Shown: positions 46,552 through 54,629 of the stretch, one piece after another
Layout of the letters: every line of letters begins with the position of its first letter
Numbering within the stretch: position 1 is the first letter of the stretch
Source: an uncultured Bacteroidota bacterium
GTDB taxonomy: Bacteria > Bacteroidota > Bacteroidia > AKYH767-A > JABDAW01
Direction of reading: 5' to 3'
Length of the DNA stretch: 64,000 nucleotides
NCBI GenBank assembly: GCA_903844645.1
Contig: CAIMUP010000118.1
Span: 1-64,000, forward strand
Made by a program: the position numbers and the translations under genes
Notes under the pieces: model-generated
The model's database searches: none
What the model was told of the DNA's origin: nothing
Seen by the model: the letters and a program-made list of their open reading frames with translations, nothing else

Positions 46552-46973
46552 TACTGCTCCGCCGAGTTTTCATACTGTTTTAATAAAAATTACTACCTCC
46601 CGTAAGCAAATTCCTACCTAACGCAAGAAAATACTTACCAGCCGAAACGGGATTTTTACCAAAAACGAACAAAAACATATGTTTTTGTTCGTTTTTGGTA
46701 AAAATCCTAAGTTTTTAGATAGGTGTCCCGATTGTTCGCATAGGAAAACCCGAAAATTTGGTAAGCGCAATTCTTTTTTAGATAAGATTATAACGGGGAA
46801 TGGTATCAGGAAATCCGAAAATCCTATCAGAACTTTTCAAAAACATATGTTTTTGAAATTTTTTGGTAAGAATACACTTTTTTTAGGTGCGAATTCCTAC
46901 AGAATCAGTACCAACGAAGTGATGGCGAGTACCTTTTTTCTTAAAAAAGCTATCAAACACTGCCGCATCCATA
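46552..46973. repeat. Degenerate 21-bp phased array K with 58-bp perfect palindrome
   Basis: From 46552 to 46972 a TA step recurs every 21 bp without slip (46552, 46573, 46594 ... 46972; the one at 46888 reads TG), although the sequence between is largely diverged. Left of 46678 the step reads TACC or TACT; right of it GGTA, then TACC/TATC again, i.e. a degenerate GGTACC core. Units meet head to head in a perfect 58-bp palindrome at 46650-46707 centred on CAT|ATG, and in a 24-bp palindrome at 46835-46858. Nothing else is seen in 46324-47104. Confidence 0.9.
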
Positions 46974-46984
46974 CCGATATTTTT

Positions 46985-46994
46985 GGGGGGGGGG
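46985..46994. repeat. Poly-G tract (10 G)
   Basis: Ten consecutive G preceded by T's, at the end of array K and about 110 bp upstream of a promoter. Such tracts change length easily by slippage. Confidence 0.8.
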
Positions 46995-47104
46995 GAATTG
47001 AATTCCCGCGAATCCTTACCAATCGCCCCGAAATAGATACCAGACATCAAAATTCTGATTACTCATCCCCAAATAATAATACTATAAGTTACCGAAATTA
47101 TTAG

Positions 47105-47112
47105 TAACTTTG
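47105..47112 (+). promoter_or_regulatory. -7 box (TAACTTTG)
   Basis: TAnnTTTG 32 bp upstream of the start at 47145. Confidence 0.6.
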
Positions 47113-47144
47113 CGCAGACAATAATAACAATAAATTTTTAGATA

Positions 47145-47624
47145 ATGAAAAGAATAACAATAGTAGCAGTAACGTTTTTTTTGATACTGAATGGCGTCAA
47201 AGCCCAACAAACAGACCAAGGATTGATGACAAACATTGATAAACAGAGACAAGAAATTAAATCGAAGATGAGTACCTATCGCCGCGTGGTACGGTTCCGC
47301 GATAGTTTAAGTACAAAGTATTATTTTTACCAAGGAAAGGAGCTGCAAATGGTAACAATTTGGGTAAAGGCAGGTACGGTAGATAAAAATATAGAATGGT
47401 ATTTCGCGGCAGGCAAGATGATTTATTCCGAAAACAATTGGAAAGACCGCGTAACAGGTAAGGTTACGGAAAATCAGCATTATTATCTTAAAAATGAGGA
47501 AGTATTTGTCTGGATAAAGACAGACGGAAGCCGCGGAGATGCTACCTCCAAAGAATTTTTGGAAGCAAAAGAAGGATTATCCAAGCTTGCCGGCAAAATG
47601 CGGGAAGACGCGACGCATTTTTAG
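47145..47624 (+). CDS. Small secreted hypothetical protein
   Basis: 159 residues with a signal peptide (ITIVAVTFFLILNGVKAQ). The mature part is basic with segments IDKQRQEIKSKMSTYRRVV, DKNIEWYFAAGKMIYSENNW and NEEVFVWIKTDGS; it could be a small periplasmic sensor or lipid/peptide-binding protein. No family recognised. It has its own promoter and a convergent terminator shared with tRNA-Ala. Confidence 0.68.
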   Translation: MKRITIVAVTFFLILNGVKAQQTDQGLMTNIDKQRQEIKSKMSTYRRVVRFRDSLSTKYYFYQGKELQMVTIWVKAGTVDKNIEWYFAAGKMIYSENNWKDRVTGKVTENQHYYLKNEEVFVWIKTDGSRGDATSKEFLEAKEGLSKLAGKMREDATHF

Positions 47625-47650
47625 GGTATAATTTCTTAATTAATAATAAC

Positions 47651-47683
47651 AAAAAGACTTCTGAAGAACACAGAAGTCTTTTT
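47651..47683. terminator. Bidirectional terminator
   Basis: AAAAAGACTTCTG pairs with CAGAAGTCTTTTT; serves the rightward gene and the leftward tRNA-Ala. Confidence 0.88.
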
Positions 47684-47689
47684 ATTATG

Positions 47690-47763
<74 letters not shown>

Positions 47764-47790
47764 GTTTTGAGGGTGCAAATATATAAAAAC

Positions 47791-49068
47791 TTAGACATAC
47801 AGCGGAAAGTCCTCCATGAATGTGTTTACTTTCTTCTTCACCTTCTCGATAACCTTTTCATTATCGGCATTCATCAGCACTTCGTCAATGAAGTCAACAA
47901 TCTTGGGGATGTGTTTTTCTTTCATGCCGCGAGATGTAATTGCCGGCGTTCCGACTCTGATGCCGGAGGTAATGAACGGACTTTTATCATCAAAAGGAAC
48001 CATGTTTTTATTCAACGTAATGTCGGCTTTGACCAAGATATTCTCGGCTAATTTTCCGGTGAGATTCTTGGAACGAAGGTCTATCAGCATACAGTGATTA
48101 TCGGTGCCGTCAGAGATAATTTTATATCCCTTATCCATAAAACATTTCGCCATAAGCTGCGCATTCTTCATCAGTTGAATACAATATTTCATGTAATCAT
48201 CGGTCAATGCTTCGCCGAAGGCAACGGCTTTTGCAGCGATAACATGTTCGAGCGGACCGCCTTGCGTACCAGGGAATACAGCCATGTCGAGCACGTTCGA
48301 CATCATCTTGATTTCGCCTTTCGGAGTTTTCAATCCCCAGGGGTTCTCGAAATCTTTTCCCATCATAATCATGCCGCCACGCGGACCACGCAAAGTCTTG
48401 TGCGTAGTCGTCGTTACGATATGGCAATGCGGCATCGGATCATTCAACAAACCCCGTGCGATCAGCCCTGCCGGATGCGCAATATCAGCCATCAGCAAGC
48501 AGCCGCCTTTCACCTTATCGGCAATCTTTCGCAAGAGTTTATAATCCCAATCTCGCGAGTAGGATGATGCCCCGGCGATAATCAATTTAGGTTGCTCTTT
48601 TATGGCAGTAGCTTCGAGTTTTTTATAATCCACGCGACCCGTTTTTTCATTCACTTGATAGAAGGAAGGGACATACAATTTCCCACTGAAGTTCACCGGC
48701 GAGCCATGCGTAAGATGTCCGCCATGCGAGAGATCAAAGCCCAAAATCTTATCCCCTGGCTTGAGGCATGCCAACATGACCGCGGCATTTGCTTGTGCAC
48801 CGGAATGTGGCTGCACATTCACCCATTCGGCATTGAACAAAACCTTGGCGCGATCAATTGCCAACTGCTCCGTTTGATCCACAATTTCACAACCGCCGTA
48901 ATACCTTTTGCCGGGCAAGCCCTCCGCATATTTATTGGTAAGGCAGGAGCCCATCGCATCCATCACTTGCTGGCTCACAAAATTCTCGGAAGCGATCAAC
49001 TCGATTCCATGACGCTGACGATCCAACTCTTTCTGGATCAAATCAAAAACTTGTTTATCTCTTTTCAT
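47791..49068 (-). CDS. glyA: Serine hydroxymethyltransferase GlyA
   Basis: PLP enzyme interconverting serine and glycine with tetrahydrofolate, the main source of one-carbon units. 425 residues with [51 protein letters not shown], the metal/PLP Asp in [14 protein letters not shown], the PLP lysine in [17 protein letters not shown] (about residue 230) and [17 protein letters not shown]. Usual length. Its promoter -7 box is at 49095-49102. Confidence 0.97.
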   Translation of the reverse strand: MKRDKQVFDLIQKELDRQRHGIELIASENFVSQQVMDAMGSCLTNKYAEGLPGKRYYGGCEIVDQTEQLAIDRAKVLFNAEWVNVQPHSGAQANAAVMLACLKPGDKILGFDLSHGGHLTHGSPVNFSGKLYVPSFYQVNEKTGRVDYKKLEATAIKEQPKLIIAGASSYSRDWDYKLLRKIADKVKGGCLLMADIAHPAGLIARGLLNDPMPHCHIVTTTTHKTLRGPRGGMIMMGKDFENPWGLKTPKGEIKMMSNVLDMAVFPGTQGGPLEHVIAAKAVAFGEALTDDYMKYCIQLMKNAQLMAKCFMDKGYKIISDGTDNHCMLIDLRSKNLTGKLAENILVKADITLNKNMVPFDDKSPFITSGIRVGTPAITSRGMKEKHIPKIVDFIDEVLMNADNEKVIEKVKKKVNTFMEDFPLYV

Positions 49069-49094
49069 CGTATTTTATTTAATATTAAAGAGCG

Positions 49095-49102
49095 CAAATT
49101 TA
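49095..49102 (-). promoter_or_regulatory. -7 box of glyA (TAAATTTG), leftward
   Basis: TAnnTTTG on the minus strand 26 bp upstream of the glyA start. Confidence 0.6.
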
Positions 49103-49150
49103 GAAATATTGCGGTATGTCGCGCTATCATTTCTAATCGGAATTCGGTTT

Positions 49151-49270
49151 CCCCTCATCCAAAACACGGATGACCTCAACCCAATCACGGATGACCTCAT
49201 CCAAAACATGGATGACCTCAAACCAATCACGGATGACCTCAAACTTGTCGCGGATGACCTCATCCGTGAT
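49151..49270. repeat. 21-bp tandem array L (GGATGACCTC)
   Basis: Five units in exact 21-bp phase (GGATGACCTC at 49168, 49189, 49210, 49231 and 49252). The last runs into an inverted half unit, giving the near-palindrome CGGATGACCTCATCCG. It sits between the divergent promoters of glyA and rocD. Confidence 0.94.
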
Positions 49271-49373
49271 TTTCCAGTACTAATTGTGATTTTTTGGCTT
49301 CAAAATCAATTTTGCGAGCTACTTTTATTCAATCGCAACGACCACCGATTTGGGAACTCTCCAATAAAATTCG

Positions 49374-49381
49374 TATTTTTG
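49374..49381 (+). promoter_or_regulatory. -7 box of rocD (TATTTTTG)
   Basis: TAnnTTTG about 40 bp upstream of the rocD start. Confidence 0.6.
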
Positions 49382-49422
49382 CAGTCGAAGATTATTGAAT
49401 TAATAAGGAAAGGAATAAAATT

Positions 49423-50661
49423 ATGAATACAGAAGAATTAATGGAACACATCACGAGCTTGGGGGCTATGGAATTAGAGGAGAAATATGGCGCGCATAAT
49501 TATCATCCGATACCGGTGGTTTTGTCGCGGGGCAAAGGAATTTATGTTTGGGATGTCGAGGGCAAGCGATATTTTGATTTTTTGTCGGGCTATTCGGCGT
49601 TGAATCAAGGGCATTGCCATCCGAAAATTATCGGTGCTTTGATGGAACAGGCACAGAAAATGACTTTGAGTTCTCGTGCTTTTCACAATGAAGTCTTTGT
49701 GGAATATGCCGAGTTTGTGACCAAGTATTTTGGGTATGATAAAGTCTTGCCGATGAATACGGGTGCGGAAGGTGTGGAGACAGCGATTAAATTATGCCGG
49801 AAATGGGCATATCAAAAGAAGGGAATCGAGCCGAATGAAGCCAAGATAATTGTCTGCGAGGGGAACTTTCATGGGCGCACTTCGACCATCATTTCTTTCT
49901 CTTCCGATCCTGATGCTCGGACTGGATTTGGTCCCTTTGCGACGGGCTTTGTTTCGATTCCTTACAATGATTTGGATGCTTTGGCGAATGCTTTGAAGGA
50001 CCCGAATGTTGCAGGATTTCTCGTCGAACCGATACAAGGCGAGGCAGGAGTTATTGTCCCTGATGATGGATATTTGTCGAAGGCTTTTGAGCTTTGCAAA
50101 GCTGCGAATGTGTTGTTTATTGGGGATGAAGTGCAGACTGGAATTGCCCGCACCGGAAGGATGCTGGCTTGCGATCATGAAGGTGTGCATCCAGATATTT
50201 TGATTCTCGGCAAGGCACTTTCTGGAGGTACGATGCCGGTGTCTGCCGTCCTCGCGAATGATGCTATTATGTTGTGCATCAAGCCTGGCGAACATGGTTC
50301 TACTTATGGTGGAAATCCGCTTGCATGTCGCGTTGCGATTGCGGCTTTGGAAGTGGTGAAGGAAGAGAGATTGGCGGAGAATGCGGCGCATCTCGGACCG
50401 ATATTTATGGGAGAATTGAAGAAGATAAAATCGGATATGATAGCGGTGGTTCGAGGTAAGGGTTTGTTTGTTGCGATGGTTATTAATCCAGTGAATGGAA
50501 AGGATGCCTGGGAGGTGGCATTGAAATTAAAAGATAATGGTTTGCTCTCGAAACCTACTCATGGAACGACGCTTCGGTTTGCGCCGCCATTGGTTATTAA
50601 CGAGGAGCAATTGATGGAGGCAGTGGCAATTATAAAAGATACTATTTTGAGTTTTAATTAA
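49423..50661 (+). CDS. rocD: Ornithine--oxo-acid transaminase
   Basis: PLP enzyme converting ornithine and 2-oxoglutarate to glutamate semialdehyde and glutamate, linking arginine, proline and glutamate. 412 residues: [72 protein letters not shown], the PLP Asp in [16 protein letters not shown], Lys264 in [10 protein letters not shown], and [14 protein letters not shown]. This set distinguishes rocD from acetylornithine aminotransferase. A lipoprotein gene follows after 11 bp. Confidence 0.95.
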   Translation: MNTEELMEHITSLGAMELEEKYGAHNYHPIPVVLSRGKGIYVWDVEGKRYFDFLSGYSALNQGHCHPKIIGALMEQAQKMTLSSRAFHNEVFVEYAEFVTKYFGYDKVLPMNTGAEGVETAIKLCRKWAYQKKGIEPNEAKIIVCEGNFHGRTSTIISFSSDPDARTGFGPFATGFVSIPYNDLDALANALKDPNVAGFLVEPIQGEAGVIVPDDGYLSKAFELCKAANVLFIGDEVQTGIARTGRMLACDHEGVHPDILILGKALSGGTMPVSAVLANDAIMLCIKPGEHGSTYGGNPLACRVAIAALEVVKEERLAENAAHLGPIFMGELKKIKSDMIAVVRGKGLFVAMVINPVNGKDAWEVALKLKDNGLLSKPTHGTTLRFAPPLVINEEQLMEAVAIIKDTILSFN

Positions 50662-50672
50662 TACCTGAAGAT

Positions 50673-51146
50673 ATGAAAAAGATTGATGTAATAATACTCG
50701 CAATGCTTCTGATGGTGGGCATTTCATGCAAGAAACCAAAAGTAGCAACTGTCGTTCCGACCTTGAGTTATCTAAGTTATGACCATCTTTATGATATTAA
50801 TAACAAAGATACTACGGGGCTTTTGAAGATTTACTTCGTAGATGGTGATGGCGATGTAGGAATGAATCAGGATGAGGCGGGCGTGGATTTTTATTCCGTG
50901 CTTTATCATAAAGCAAATGGAGTTTGGAAGCGCGATAGCCTGAATTATAATTACAGGCTTCCGTATCTTGTAGGGCAAGGAGGCAGTGGAGCTATGAAAG
51001 GCGAGATTTTGATAACTTTTAATAAAATAATCGTTACCTCCTTCCCAATGCCTTATCCTGATTCGGTAAAATTTCAATGTTATATTGTAGATAGGGCGGG
51101 GAATGAAAGTAATAAGGTCTTTACTTCTCCTATAGAAATCAGATAA
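50673..51146 (+). CDS. Lipoprotein with acidic DGDGD loop
   Basis: 157 residues. Lipobox MVGISC puts the lipid-bearing Cys at residue 19, then KKPKVATVVPTLSY. The body is a single beta sandwich with an acidic loop IYFVDGDGDVGMNQDEAG that could bind calcium. The late VKFQCYIVDRAGNESNKV segment looks like the end of an Ig-like fold. Lipoproteins of this type are common in Bacteroidota, but I know no function. It lies between rocD (11 bp) and the histidine kinase (13 bp). Confidence 0.78.
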   Translation: MKKIDVIILAMLLMVGISCKKPKVATVVPTLSYLSYDHLYDINNKDTTGLLKIYFVDGDGDVGMNQDEAGVDFYSVLYHKANGVWKRDSLNYNYRLPYLVGQGGSGAMKGEILITFNKIIVTSFPMPYPDSVKFQCYIVDRAGNESNKVFTSPIEIR

Positions 51147-51159
51147 AGCAGAAACCCTG

Positions 51160-52896
51160 ATGTTCAAAAGGTTTCAAATCGCAATAGACAATAAGACCTT
51201 TGCTGGGTTTATATTTATTTTACTCATCCTTACCGGTGTCGAATGGTTCACCTTCCGTACTACCAATGAGCTGATAGAAAATACCAAGCTGGTGAATCAA
51301 ACGCATATTATCATTACCAAATTGGAGTTGGTATTTTCCTTTCTTAAAGACGCTGAATCGGGGCAGCGAGGCTATATGCTTACGAATGATTCTATCTATA
51401 TGGTACGTTATAAAACGGATAATATAAATGTAAATAATGAGATAGAAGGTATACAAAAACTAATCACTGACAATCTTGAACATCAGCAAAGAATGGTGTT
51501 GTTGGATTCTTTGGTTAAGGAGCGATATAAACGGATGGAATTGACTTTGCAATTTCATGAATTGAAAGGACAAAGAGGATCTGCGGAACTGGTAATGACT
51601 GGTGAGGAGAATCGGATAATGGATGAGATCAGGAATCTGATTGATAGGATGAAGGAAGACGAAAATCAGTTGTTGCTGATTCATACAACGGGGACAGATG
51701 CCAGTGCCAAGCGAACGATTTCTGTAATCTTAATCACGGGTTCGGTTTCAATATTGGTAGTGCTTTTGGCATTGTTCTTTATCAATAGTGATAACATTAA
51801 ACGGAAGAAAGCAGAAGAGGAATTGAACAGGTTTTTCACTCTTTCTTTGGATATGATGTGCATCATTGGGGTGGATGGGTATTTCAAAAGAATCAACCCG
51901 GCATTCGAGGATGTGTTGGGATTTAGTCGTGATGAATTGTTTAGTAAACCATACCATGAATTCCTTCACCCAGATGATAAAGAAAAGACACTTGCAGCGG
52001 TGAGAAAAATGATTGAAGATGGTTCTAAATTAACCATCGAGAACCGTTGTCTTTGCAAGGATGGAACATTCCGCTGGCTTGCTTGGAAAGCGGTCCCTGT
52101 TGATAAGATGAGATATGCCAGCGCAAGAGATATTACCGAACAAAAGGAGGCTGCTGAACAAATCAAGAAGATGAATACAGAGCTTGAATCGAGGGTACAA
52201 CGCCGTACAGCCGAGTTAAAGCGTTCCAATGAAGAGCTGCAACAATTTGCTTATGTGGCTTCGCATGATTTACAAGAACCGTTGAGGATGGTGGCGAGTT
52301 ACATGCAGCTATTGGAACGGAAATATAAAGGACAATTAGATGAGAAAGCCGATATGTATATTGGCTTTGCAGTTGATGGCGCAAGCAGGATGAAAGCTCT
52401 TATCAACGACCTTTTAAATTTCTCCAGAGTGGATTCAAAAGCCAAGGACTTAGCACCTACTGATTTTAATGAGATGCTGGAAGTGGTGCGTCAGAATCTT
52501 AAACAAGCTATCGAAGAAAATAAAGCAAAGATTATTATGACTGACATCATGCCTGTAATCCCTGCTGACAGTTCGCAGATGATTCAAATATTCCAGAATT
52601 TAATTTCTAATGCTATCAAGTTTAAAGGAGTTGTAACCCCTGAAATTACAATTTCGGCAGAGCAACAACCCACTCATTGGTTGTTTAAAATAAAGGATAA
52701 TGGCATCGGAATTGAGAAAGAATATTGGGATAGAATATTCGTCATCTTCCAACGATTGAATAACCGAGAGGAATACCCCGGAACTGGCATCGGGCTGGCG
52801 ATTTGTAAGAAGATTGTGGAGCGGCATGGAGGGCAGATTTGGTTGGAATCGGAGGCAGGAAAAGGAACCACTTTCTTCTTCTCGATAAAGAAATAA
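51160..52896 (+). CDS. CHASE3-PAS sensor histidine kinase
   Basis: 578 residues. Order: TM helix (FAGFIFILLILTGVEWFTF), extracytoplasmic CHASE3-like helical domain (LKDAESGQRGYMLTND at about 65-80), second TM (ISVILITGSVSILVVLLALFF), PAS (about 225-340), short coiled coil, HisKA with His369 in YVASHDLQEPLRMVASYMQLL, and a HATPase domain (NLISNAIKFKG, IKDNGIGIEKEYWDRIFVIF, GTGIGLAICKKIVERHGG). The HDLQEPLR phospho-acceptor box resembles phytochrome-like kinases that pair with Rcp1-type single-domain regulators, exactly what follows. Signal unknown. Confidence 0.93.
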   Translation: MFKRFQIAIDNKTFAGFIFILLILTGVEWFTFRTTNELIENTKLVNQTHIIITKLELVFSFLKDAESGQRGYMLTNDSIYMVRYKTDNINVNNEIEGIQKLITDNLEHQQRMVLLDSLVKERYKRMELTLQFHELKGQRGSAELVMTGEENRIMDEIRNLIDRMKEDENQLLLIHTTGTDASAKRTISVILITGSVSILVVLLALFFINSDNIKRKKAEEELNRFFTLSLDMMCIIGVDGYFKRINPAFEDVLGFSRDELFSKPYHEFLHPDDKEKTLAAVRKMIEDGSKLTIENRCLCKDGTFRWLAWKAVPVDKMRYASARDITEQKEAAEQIKKMNTELESRVQRRTAELKRSNEELQQFAYVASHDLQEPLRMVASYMQLLERKYKGQLDEKADMYIGFAVDGASRMKALINDLLNFSRVDSKAKDLAPTDFNEMLEVVRQNLKQAIEENKAKIIMTDIMPVIPADSSQMIQIFQNLISNAIKFKGVVTPEITISAEQQPTHWLFKIKDNGIGIEKEYWDRIFVIFQRLNNREEYPGTGIGLAICKKIVERHGGQIWLESEAGKGTTFFFSIKK

Positions 52897-52957
52897 TTAT
52901 GACTATTTGTCATTAACTTGAAATGATATAGATTTGACCCCTTAAATATAAAATACC

Positions 52958-53398
52958 ATGACGAATAAATTAACAGTAAATATTTTGCTCATCGAGGACA
53001 GTCTCGGTGATGTTGAATTAACCAAAGAAGCCTTTGCCACGTGGGAAATCCCACATATCTTGGAGGTGGTGCATGACGGCGATGAAGCAATTAAATTCCT
53101 CCATAAAACAGGAAAATATGCCCATAAGGAGGCTCCTAATTTCATTATTCTGGACCTCAATCTGCCACGAAAAGATGGTATCGAGGTGCTGAAAGAACTC
53201 CTCGAGGATGTTCATTTGAATGAAATCCCTATCGTGATTTTATCTACCTCGAATGCGGAGGCTGATATTCAGAAATGCTACGATTTGGGGGCATATTCGT
53301 ACTTCGTGAAGCCGGTGGATTTGGATAATTTTTATGATGTCATCAAATCTATCGAGGACTTGTGGCTGCATGGTGATAAGGATGCTTCTGAGAAATAA
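52958..53398 (+). CDS. Single-domain response regulator (Rcp1-like)
   Basis: 146 residues forming one receiver domain with no output domain. Acidic pair in LLIEDSLGDVELTKEAF, phospho-acceptor Asp66 in FIILDLNLPRKDG, conserved Ser/Thr in VILSTSNAEAD, Lys in YFVKPVDLDNF. The EDSLGDVEL start is typical of Rcp1-type regulators. Gene order (61 bp after the kinase) indicates it receives phosphate from that kinase. Output would be through protein contacts. Confidence 0.93.
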   Translation: MTNKLTVNILLIEDSLGDVELTKEAFATWEIPHILEVVHDGDEAIKFLHKTGKYAHKEAPNFIILDLNLPRKDGIEVLKELLEDVHLNEIPIVILSTSNAEADIQKCYDLGAYSYFVKPVDLDNFYDVIKSIEDLWLHGDKDASEK

Positions 53399-53407
53399 TT
53401 TCATTGC

Positions 53408-54196
53408 ATGGAAATAATCAATGTGCTGTTGATTGAGGATAACCTCGGCGATGTCGAACTGATCAAGGAGATGTTGCTGGAGCGTAAGACCAAGAAAAAA
53501 TACAAGGTCGAGGTTTCGCCGTCTTTTTACAAGGGCATGAGCCGGCTCAAACGGGGTGGGATTGATGTGGTGTTGCTTGACCTTTCTTTGCCGGATAGTA
53601 TGGGGTATGAAACCTTCTTCAAGCTGCATGATTCGTTCCAAAAAATCCCTATTATTTTATTCACCGGAACGGATGACGATGACTTTGTGGAGAACGTGAT
53701 GGAGACCGGTGCACAAGACTATTTGGTGAAGGGAACCATTACCGGAGAGCTTCTCGAAAAGTCGTTGATGAATGCCATAGATAGAAACAAATTAGTCGTG
53801 AAATTAAAACATACTTCCCAAATCCTTGCCGATACGGAAGCCATGTTCCAAGCGGTGTTTCACAACTCTGCCATCGGCATTTGTGTGGCGGATATTCGCG
53901 GTATGATCGTTAATTCAAACCCTGCCATGCGAGATATTTTGGGATATTCGGAAGACGAAATGCTGACCAAATCGCTCTCCGATATTTCTATTGAAGAGGA
54001 TAAAAAACACAACCAGGAGTTGTTCAACGAACTCGTTTATCAGAAGCGGGGCAATTACCGGATGCGAAGAAAATATGTCTGCAAAGACGGCTCCATCATC
54101 TGGTGCAGCGTGGCGGCATCGGCAATCCGAGACTTCTATGGCAAGGCGATATACGTCATCAACATGGTCGAGAATATGACCCACGGAAATAATTAA
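53408..54196 (+). CDS. Response regulator with C-terminal PAS domain
   Basis: 262 residues. The receiver domain (1-130) has acidic residues in LLIEDNLGDVELIKEM, Asp58 in VVLLDLSLPDSMG, Thr in ILFTGTDDDDFV and Lys in DYLVKGTITGELL. A PAS domain follows (about 145-258; FQAVFHNSAIGICVADIRG, ILGYSEDEMLTKSLSDI, GSIIWCSVAASAIRD). There is no kinase, cyclase or DNA-binding module, so it is an unusual receiver-sensor hybrid that may link the kinase to a PAS-bound signal. 9 bp after the previous regulator. Confidence 0.92.
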   Translation: MEIINVLLIEDNLGDVELIKEMLLERKTKKKYKVEVSPSFYKGMSRLKRGGIDVVLLDLSLPDSMGYETFFKLHDSFQKIPIILFTGTDDDDFVENVMETGAQDYLVKGTITGELLEKSLMNAIDRNKLVVKLKHTSQILADTEAMFQAVFHNSAIGICVADIRGMIVNSNPAMRDILGYSEDEMLTKSLSDISIEEDKKHNQELFNELVYQKRGNYRMRRKYVCKDGSIIWCSVAASAIRDFYGKAIYVINMVENMTHGNN

Positions 54197-54227
54197 ATAA
54201 TCCTCTTTTCCTTGCTCTCGATGCAAA

Positions 54228-54289
54228 AAAAAAGCCACCAATTTCGCGAATTATAGTTTAAATAATTCGTGAAATTGGTAGCTTTTTTT
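54228..54289. terminator. Strong bidirectional terminator
   Basis: A-rich left side, arms ACCAATTTCGCGAATTA and TAATTCGTGAAATTGGT with one mismatch, then a T run; ends the kinase-regulator operon. Confidence 0.88.
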
Positions 54290-54294
54290 GCCCA

Positions 54295-54520
54295 TAACAA
54301 TATTCTTCGACCCCGTTGATATATTCTTCGACCCCGTTAAGATGTTGTTCGACCCCGTTGATATGTTGTTTGACCCCGTTAAGATGTTGTCCGACCCCGT
54401 TGATATGTTGTTTGACCCCGTTAAGATGTTGTCCGACCCCGTTGATATGTTGTTTGACCCCGTTGATATGTTGTCCGACAACACAGATATGTTGAGGGGG
54501 AACATATCTCTGTTGTCTCT
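54295..54520. repeat. 21-bp tandem array M (ACCCCGTTGATATG)
   Basis: Eight units in exact 21-bp phase (CCCCGTT at 54311, 54332, 54353, 54374, 54395, 54416, 54437 and 54458). Types TTGATATG and TTAAGATG alternate almost strictly. The right edge is a hairpin at about 54476-54516 (GACAACACAGATATGTT against AACATATCTCTGTTGTC, one mismatch). The left edge adjoins the terminator. Confidence 0.95.
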
Positions 54521-54603
54521 TTTTCCCGTTGAAAAACCCAATTTTCAGGTGTAAAACCGGATTTTTCGAGGAAAGGCATTTGCGGGAATGATTTCCTTTT
54601 TCC

Positions 54604-54611
54604 TAATTTTG
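54604..54611 (+). promoter_or_regulatory. -7 box (TAATTTTG)
   Basis: TAnnTTTG 18 bp upstream of the start at 54630. Confidence 0.6.
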
Positions 54612-54629
54612 CCACCAATAAAATAAGTA

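Noticed and set aside
46679-47104. 141-residue ORF over array K
   Set aside because: Starts inside the 58-bp palindrome and tracks the phased TA steps; low-complexity Lys/Phe product with a poly-Gly run from poly-G.
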